A stretch of DNA of 35,818 nt from positions 1 to 35,818 of the forward strand of contig CASFDI010000007.1 in assembly GCA_949293405.1 (NCBI GenBank). The letters are read 5' to 3'. The notes below the pieces were generated by a model. That model had not been told where the DNA came from and did not search any database. It saw only the letters and a list, made by a program, of their open reading frames with translations. Shown in pieces: positions 31,392-35,818 of this stretch. This DNA comes from an uncultured bacterium. GTDB lineage: Bacteria > Bacillota > Clostridia > Oscillospirales > CAG-272. A program made the translations under genes and the position numbers. Position 1 is the stretch's first letter. Each line of letters opens with the position of its first letter.

Positions 31392-32642
31392 ATGAACGAA
31401 ATACGCGATCGGGTGGAAGAGATCTGCCGCGCAGGCGCCGCGGCGCGGCGCGAAATGGCGGCAGCGTCGGGGCAGGTCCGCTCACAGGCCCTGGTACTGA
31501 TGGCGAAGGCCCTGCGCGACGGCAGCGCGCAGATCCTGGAAGAAAACGGGATAGACCTTGCAGCCGCACAGGAAAGTGGCCTTTCAGAAGCCATGTGCGA
31601 CCGGCTCCGCCTGACAGGGGAACGTATAGAAAGCATGGCGCAGGCGCTCCTTCATGTGGCAGGGCTGGAAGACCCGATCGGAAGCGGCAGCGTCACTACG
31701 CGCCCCAACGGGCTGGTGATCCGTCGGGTACGGGTGCCGCTGGGGCTGGTTGCCATGATTTATGAAGCGCGTCCCAATGTGACCGTGGATGCCGCCGCTC
31801 TGTGCGTGCGAACCGGAAATGCCGCGGTCCTGCGCGGCGGACGCGAAGCCATCCATTCCAACACGGTTCTCACCTCCCTGCTTCAGGATGCCCTGACGAA
31901 GGCAGGTCTGCCGCGCACCGGCGTTCAGCTGATCCCCTTCACCGAGCGGGAAAGTGCCACTGCCCTGATGGAAATGCGGGGGTATGTGGATGTTCTGATC
32001 CCGCGCGGCGGAAAAGGGCTGATCAGAAGTGTCGTAGAACAGGCGCGGGTGCCGGTGATTGAAACCGGTGCCGGAAACTGCCATGTCTATGTGGACGAAT
32101 ATGCCGATATCGAAATGGCTCTGCGCATTGTGGAGAATGCCAAGATGCAGCGCCCCTCGGTGTGCAACGCCGCGGAGACCCTGCTCTGTCACAGTGCGGT
32201 GGCGGAGACCTTTTTGCCGGCATTCCGTGCGCGCACCCGCGGCAGACTGACCCTGCGGGGATGCGAACGCACCCGCGCCATTCTGCCCGATATCGAATCG
32301 GCTACCGAACTCGATTACGAAACCGAATACAACGACTATATTCTGGCGGTACGGATTGTGGATTCCCCCGAGGAAGCCATGGCGCACATTGCCCGGTACG
32401 GAACCGGGCACAGCGAAGCAATCGTCACCCGGTCGCTTGAGCATGCCGCGGCATTTCAGGCAGGTGTGGACGCAGCCGCCGTATATGTCAATGCCTCCAC
32501 GCGCTTTACCGACGGGGGAGAGTTCGGATTCGGAGCGGAGATCGGCATCTCCACGCAGAAACTGCATGCGCGCGGCCCGATGGGACTTGCGGCGCTGACC
32601 ACTGAAAAATACCTGATTGAAGGGAACGGACAGATCCGATGA
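31392..32642 (+). CDS. proA: Glutamate-5-semialdehyde dehydrogenase (gamma-glutamyl phosphate reductase)
   Basis: A 416-residue aldehyde dehydrogenase-superfamily enzyme reducing gamma-glutamyl phosphate with NADPH in proline synthesis. VPLGLVAMIYEARPNVTVD, IPRGGKGLI, VIETGAGNCHVYVD and the catalytic Cys258 in RPSVCNAAETLL are conserved, as is the end FGFGAEIGISTQKLHARGP. Full length. Start ATG 31392 has GGGAGG nine bases upstream. It overlaps thiI by four bases (ATGA). The usual partner proB (glutamate 5-kinase) is not adjacent, at least in this window, and proline synthesis would need it elsewhere. Confidence 0.97.
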   Translation: MNEIRDRVEEICRAGAAARREMAAASGQVRSQALVLMAKALRDGSAQILEENGIDLAAAQESGLSEAMCDRLRLTGERIESMAQALLHVAGLEDPIGSGSVTTRPNGLVIRRVRVPLGLVAMIYEARPNVTVDAAALCVRTGNAAVLRGGREAIHSNTVLTSLLQDALTKAGLPRTGVQLIPFTERESATALMEMRGYVDVLIPRGGKGLIRSVVEQARVPVIETGAGNCHVYVDEYADIEMALRIVENAKMQRPSVCNAAETLLCHSAVAETFLPAFRARTRGRLTLRGCERTRAILPDIESATELDYETEYNDYILAVRIVDSPEEAMAHIARYGTGHSEAIVTRSLEHAAAFQAGVDAAAVYVNASTRFTDGGEFGFGAEIGISTQKLHARGPMGLAALTTEKYLIEGNGQIR

Positions 32643-33826
32643 ACGAAGTCATCCTGTGTAAATACGGCGAAGTGGTGCTCAAAGGGACCAACCGTCCGGT
32701 TTTCGAATCTCTGCTGCTCAAGGAGCTGCGCCGGCGGGCGTCCCCGTACGGAATTTTCAAGATCTATAAATCCCAGAGCACGGTTTTCATCGAGCCGCAG
32801 AACGAAGAAGCGGACCTTGACGGCATGTACGATGCCGCAAAACGCGTCTTCGGCATTGCAGGTGTGACCCGCGCGGCGGTAACCGGACAGGACATGGAGC
32901 GGATCCGCGAAACAGCGCGCGCCTACTTCCCCACCCGGCTGGCCGGGTGCCGCACCTTCCGGGTGGACGCCAAACGCGCCGATAAAGCCTTCCCCCTGAC
33001 CTCCCCTGAAATTGCCGCCGAAATCGGGGGCGTGATCCTGTCCTGCGTCCCGGGGATCCGGGTGGATCTGCACCACCCGGAAGAAATGGTGCGGGTGGAA
33101 ATCCGCGAGGGAAAAACCTACCTGCATGCCGGGCAGGAAAAGGGCGCAGGAGGCATGCCGCTCTTCACGGCGGGACGCGGATTGCTGCTGCTCTCGGGCG
33201 GCATTGATTCGCCGGTCGCGGGCTACATGATGGCCAAGCGCGGCATGGAGATCGAAGCGATTCATTTTGACGCCTTCCCGTACACCAGTGAACGGTCGCG
33301 TGAAAAAGTGATGACCCTGGCGGATGAGCTGTGCGCCTACTGCTCGCGCATTCATGTGCATGTGGTGACCGTCACCGCGATTCAGGAAGCGTTGCGCAAG
33401 CACTGTCAGGAGGAATTTTACACCCTGCTTTTGCGCCAGTTCATGATGAAACTTTCAGAAAAATGTGCCCGCCAGTTTTCCTGCCACGCGCTGATCACCG
33501 GGGAAAGTCTCGGTCAGGTGGCATCCCAGACCATACAGGCCATTTCGGTGACCGATGCGGCCACCGACCTGCCGGTTTTCCGCCCCTGCATCGGCATGGA
33601 CAAGGAAGAAATCGTATCGGTGGCACGGAAAATCGGAACCTTCGACACCTCGGTACTGCCGTATGAGGACTGCTGCACGGTCTTTACCCCCCGTCATCCC
33701 AAAACGCGCCCCACCCGGGAACAGATTGAAGCCGAACTGGAAAAAGTGGATGCCGAAGCGCTGACCGAGCAGGCTTACAGCACCATGACCACGGAAACCC
33801 GGCGTATTTTTCCCACCTATCGCTGA
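32639..33826 (+). CDS. thiI: tRNA 4-thiouridine sulfurtransferase
   Basis: A 395-residue ThiI without a rhodanese domain, the usual Bacillota form (E. coli ThiI is longer). An N-terminal ferredoxin-like and THUMP part (about 1-165) precedes the PP-loop LLLLSGGIDSPVAGY with SGGIDS near 186, and ITGESLGQVASQT follows. It adenylates U8 of tRNA and adds sulfur passed from a cysteine desulfurase such as a NifS-like protein; none is encoded here. In Bacillota it may also serve thiamine thiazole formation. Start overlaps the proA stop by four bases, so translation is coupled. Confidence 0.95.
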   Translation: MNEVILCKYGEVVLKGTNRPVFESLLLKELRRRASPYGIFKIYKSQSTVFIEPQNEEADLDGMYDAAKRVFGIAGVTRAAVTGQDMERIRETARAYFPTRLAGCRTFRVDAKRADKAFPLTSPEIAAEIGGVILSCVPGIRVDLHHPEEMVRVEIREGKTYLHAGQEKGAGGMPLFTAGRGLLLLSGGIDSPVAGYMMAKRGMEIEAIHFDAFPYTSERSREKVMTLADELCAYCSRIHVHVVTVTAIQEALRKHCQEEFYTLLLRQFMMKLSEKCARQFSCHALITGESLGQVASQTIQAISVTDAATDLPVFRPCIGMDKEEIVSVARKIGTFDTSVLPYEDCCTVFTPRHPKTRPTREQIEAELEKVDAEALTEQAYSTMTTETRRIFPTYR

Positions 33827-33839
33827 AGAAGGAGCACCT

Positions 33840-34457
33840 ATGACAGACAGAGAACGCTTTATAGAGATCTATCAGCATGAGATCCGGCGGGAGGGTGCCG
33901 CCCAGCTGCTGGAGTTTCTCACCGGCACGGGAAGCGATTTTTTCACTGCGCCCGCTTCCACACGCTTCCACAACAACTTTGAAGGCGGGCTGCTGCAGCA
34001 CAGTCTGAATGTATACGACTGTCTGCGCGCCTATCTGGATCGCCCCACTGCAAAAGAACTGTTTCATCTCTCCTACAGTCCGGAATCGGTGGCCATCGTA
34101 TCCCTGCTGCATGATCTGTGCAAGGTCAATGTCTATAAACCGGGCACCAGAAATGTCAAAGATGAAAAAGGAGTCTGGCGCACGGTTCCCACTTACGAAT
34201 TCAACGACCGGCTGCCCTACGGGCATGGCGAGAAATCGGTCTACATCATTTCCGGATACATGCGTCTGACCCGGGAGGAAGCGTTTGCCATCCGATACCA
34301 CATGGGCTTTTCCAACGAAGATGACCCGCGCAATGTGGGTACGGCATTCGAACTGTTCCCGCTGGCGCTCGCCCTCTCCATTGCCGATACCGAAGCCACC
34401 TATTTTCTGGAAGGTAAAAAAGATCCGCCCGCCCAGCCCGGCGGCAGCGGATCCTGA
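33840..34457 (+). CDS. HD domain phosphohydrolase
   Basis: A 205-residue HD-fold protein. LLQHSLNV provides the first metal His, SLLHDLCKV the HD pair, and the region YHMGFS and ALALSIADTEAT the later His/Asp positions. Such proteins hydrolyse nucleotides or phosphodiesters; resemblance to HD proteins next to tRNA genes is only by motif. Start ATG 33840 has AAGGAG five bases upstream and lies 13 bases after thiI, so it belongs to the operon. Substrate unknown. Confidence 0.83.
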   Translation: MTDRERFIEIYQHEIRREGAAQLLEFLTGTGSDFFTAPASTRFHNNFEGGLLQHSLNVYDCLRAYLDRPTAKELFHLSYSPESVAIVSLLHDLCKVNVYKPGTRNVKDEKGVWRTVPTYEFNDRLPYGHGEKSVYIISGYMRLTREEAFAIRYHMGFSNEDDPRNVGTAFELFPLALALSIADTEATYFLEGKKDPPAQPGGSGS

Positions 34458-34475
34458 AAAAAGGAGATCTGTATC

Positions 34476-35222
34476 ATGCTGCACGATTTTTCAAAGGATG
34501 AGTTTGACATTGTGATTCAGGCGGGACAGTCCAATGCCGACGGCACCGGATTCGGAACCGCAAAAACCCCCTATGTACCGAAAGAAACCGTTTGGTACCT
34601 GAATCAGGATTTCACAGTTACCCGCGCTGCCGAATCGGTGGCAGGCAACGGGATCCGGGGAGATTTTTCTCTGGCGTTTGCAGACTGCTACCTGGCAGAC
34701 GGCAGACTTGCCCCGGGCAGAAAGCTGCTGATTCTGCGCACCGCCGTAGGCGGGACCGGCTTTGCGGATCACCGCTGGGGCCCGACAGAGGACCTGTACC
34801 TGCAGATGCTGGAGATGACCCGCACTGCCCTGACACTCAATTCTGCCAACAGGCTGGTGGCATTTCTGTGGCATCAGGGAGAAACCGACGCCTGCGCCGG
34901 TGCCGACCGTGACACTCATTGCGCCAATCTGCACCGTCTGTTCACCGGCGTACAGGAGGCTTTTTCCTGCCGGGAACTGCCCTTTATTGCAGGCGACTTC
35001 GTTCCGCAGTGGAATGCTGCCAATTCCCGGGCCACAGCCCCGGTCCTCGCCGCCATCCGCGAGGTCTGCCACGCATGCGAGAAAGGCGCTTTCGTGGAAA
35101 CCGACGGTCTGATTTCCAACGCCCAGGCAGGCGTCAATCCCGAAGACACCATTCATTTCTGCCGGCAGGCACTGTACGAACTGGGGCAGCGGTATTATGC
35201 CGCCTTTGCTTCTCTGTGCTGA
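34476..35222 (+). CDS. SGNH hydrolase, sialate O-acetylesterase-like (SASA/CE6-type)
   Basis: A 248-residue esterase with the SASA domain order: IQAGQSNADG (nucleophile Ser19), oxyanion Gly in AVGGTGF, WHQGETD and the C-terminal pair in DTIHF (Asp and His). It would remove acetyl groups from acetylated sugars. No signal peptide is seen, so it acts inside the cell. Start ATG 34476 has AAGGAG nine bases upstream. Last gene of the operon with proA and thiI, an odd combination suggesting that the gene was added behind a housekeeping operon. Its terminator lies in the adjacent convergent gene. Confidence 0.85.
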   Translation: MLHDFSKDEFDIVIQAGQSNADGTGFGTAKTPYVPKETVWYLNQDFTVTRAAESVAGNGIRGDFSLAFADCYLADGRLAPGRKLLILRTAVGGTGFADHRWGPTEDLYLQMLEMTRTALTLNSANRLVAFLWHQGETDACAGADRDTHCANLHRLFTGVQEAFSCRELPFIAGDFVPQWNAANSRATAPVLAAIREVCHACEKGAFVETDGLISNAQAGVNPEDTIHFCRQALYELGQRYYAAFASLC

Positions 35223-35232
35223 TCGCAGACGG

Positions 35233-35818
35233 TCAGGAGGGTGTTGTTTCCATATATCTTCCGGCAGTCGCCGCGCTTCTGAAATGGCGCGGCGACTGCC
35301 CCGTTTTTTCCCGGAACAGCCGGTCCATGGAACGGAGCGAGCCGAATCCTCTGGCGAGCGCCACTTCCGAAAGCGGCAGATCGGTGGTAATAAGCAACTG
35401 CAGTGCATGATGCAAGCGGAACGCTCCTACATAATCGGGGAACGGACATCCCATCAAACGGCGGAAACGATGTGCCAGAGAGGAGACTGAAAGCGTGCAC
35501 GCACGCGCTGTCTCTTCCAGGGTAACAGAATGGATATAACAGGACGAAATATACCCCGTAACTCTGCGCCGCAGTTCGTCCTCGGATGCGCTGTTGGCAA
35601 ACACCGGATCGGTATTGCCGCAGCGCAGAAGCAGTGCCGCCATGCACAGGGCCTGCGCCATGATGGCGCAGGCCGGCCCGGGCTCCCCTGTGGCATATCC
35701 GGCCGCCATTTCCCTGTAATAGTGGTCCAGCCGGGTATACAGTGCATCGCCCGGGCACAGCAGGAGCGGACAACGCATGCGCACCGGTGCACCGGTCTCA
35801 TCCGGCAAGCGTACCTGT
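35233..35818 (-). CDS. AraC family transcriptional regulator, N-terminus outside window
   Basis: At least 194 residues, open to the window end, so the start is missing. The C-terminal 100 residues carry two helix-turn-helix motifs, VTLEETARACTLSVSSLAHRF and LSEVALARGFGSLRSMDRLF, with SPRHFR closing the domain. The 14-bp stem of a plus-strand terminator encodes the last residues after that point. It probably controls a nearby carbohydrate or esterase gene; the target is not known. Confidence 0.85.
   Translation of the reverse strand, partial: QVRLPDETGAPVRMRCPLLLCPGDALYTRLDHYYREMAAGYATGEPGPACAIMAQALCMAALLLRCGNTDPVFANSASEDELRRRVTGYISSCYIHSVTLEETARACTLSVSSLAHRFRRLMGCPFPDYVGAFRLHHALQLLITTDLPLSEVALARGFGSLRSMDRLFREKTGQSPRHFRSAATAGRYMETTPS
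35263..35309 (+). terminator. Rho-independent terminator of the proA-thiI operon, inside the araC 3' end
   Basis: GGCAGTCGCCGCGC (35263-35276), ten-base loop, GCGCGGCGACTGCC (35287-35300), then CCG and six T. Perfect 14-bp stem, 41 bases after the esterase stop and inside the convergent araC coding sequence. Confidence 0.9.

Overview
The window looks like a chromosomal stretch of a GC-rich member of the Bacillota, class Clostridia, most likely an anaerobic glycan user. Signs of this are strong GGAGG-type ribosome binding sites, near-consensus sigma-A promoters (TTGACA/TATAAT), a T-box leader in front of valS, a lipoprotein signal of Gram-positive type, tightly overlapping genes and many carbohydrate-active enzymes. 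I cannot name a genus. No rRNA, tRNA, CRISPR array, transposase or phage structural module is visible.

Layout. Positions 1-5114 are all on the minus strand: the start of an unknown gene, a PNPOx-like flavoprotein, an SDR dehydrogenase with an unusually structured leader, a three-gene cassette (DUF5131 protein, NYN-LOTUS putative RNase, P-loop kinase) and an M14 metallopeptidase. Positions 5347-10750 (plus) form an operon of a secreted two-repeat LamG-like protein and a heparinase II/III-type lyase lipoprotein whose frame is broken in a G6 run. Positions 10804-18406 (minus) carry a heterodimeric ABC exporter pair behind a perfect promoter with several operator-like palindromes, an AAA ATPase, a GNAT acetyltransferase coupled to a zinc alcohol dehydrogenase, and an AraC regulator.

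Positions 18431-22363 (plus) form a sugar-acid/polysaccharide cluster divergent from araC: galactonate dehydratase-like enolase, SDR, a broken beta-helix (GH28-like) gene and a GH16 hydrolase. A GH43 gene and a nagA-nagB pair follow, each with its own promoter. The nagA leader holds a perfect 23-bp palindrome. Positions 25979-27266 are a decay zone with a DUF3899 gene carrying an in-frame stop and an older remnant.

Positions 27267-31299 (minus) hold valS with its T-box, and a PHP phosphoesterase. Positions 31329-35309 (plus) hold a compact operon proA-thiI-HD protein-SGNH esterase. It ends in a terminator buried in the 3' end of a convergent AraC gene that runs off the window.

How the genes fit together: the extracellular lyase and LamG protein, the apparently cytoplasmic GH16 and GH43 enzymes, the enolase/SDR sugar-acid enzymes, the SGNH esterase and NagA/NagB suggest scavenging of decorated, probably amino-sugar and uronic-acid containing glycans. 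The substrate is inferred. Three carbohydrate-linked or accessory genes are broken, so this repertoire appears to be eroding or the assembly has indel errors. The least explained items are the NYN-LOTUS/DUF5131/kinase cassette, the three-helix leader at 1544-1609 and the operator array at 14259-14431.
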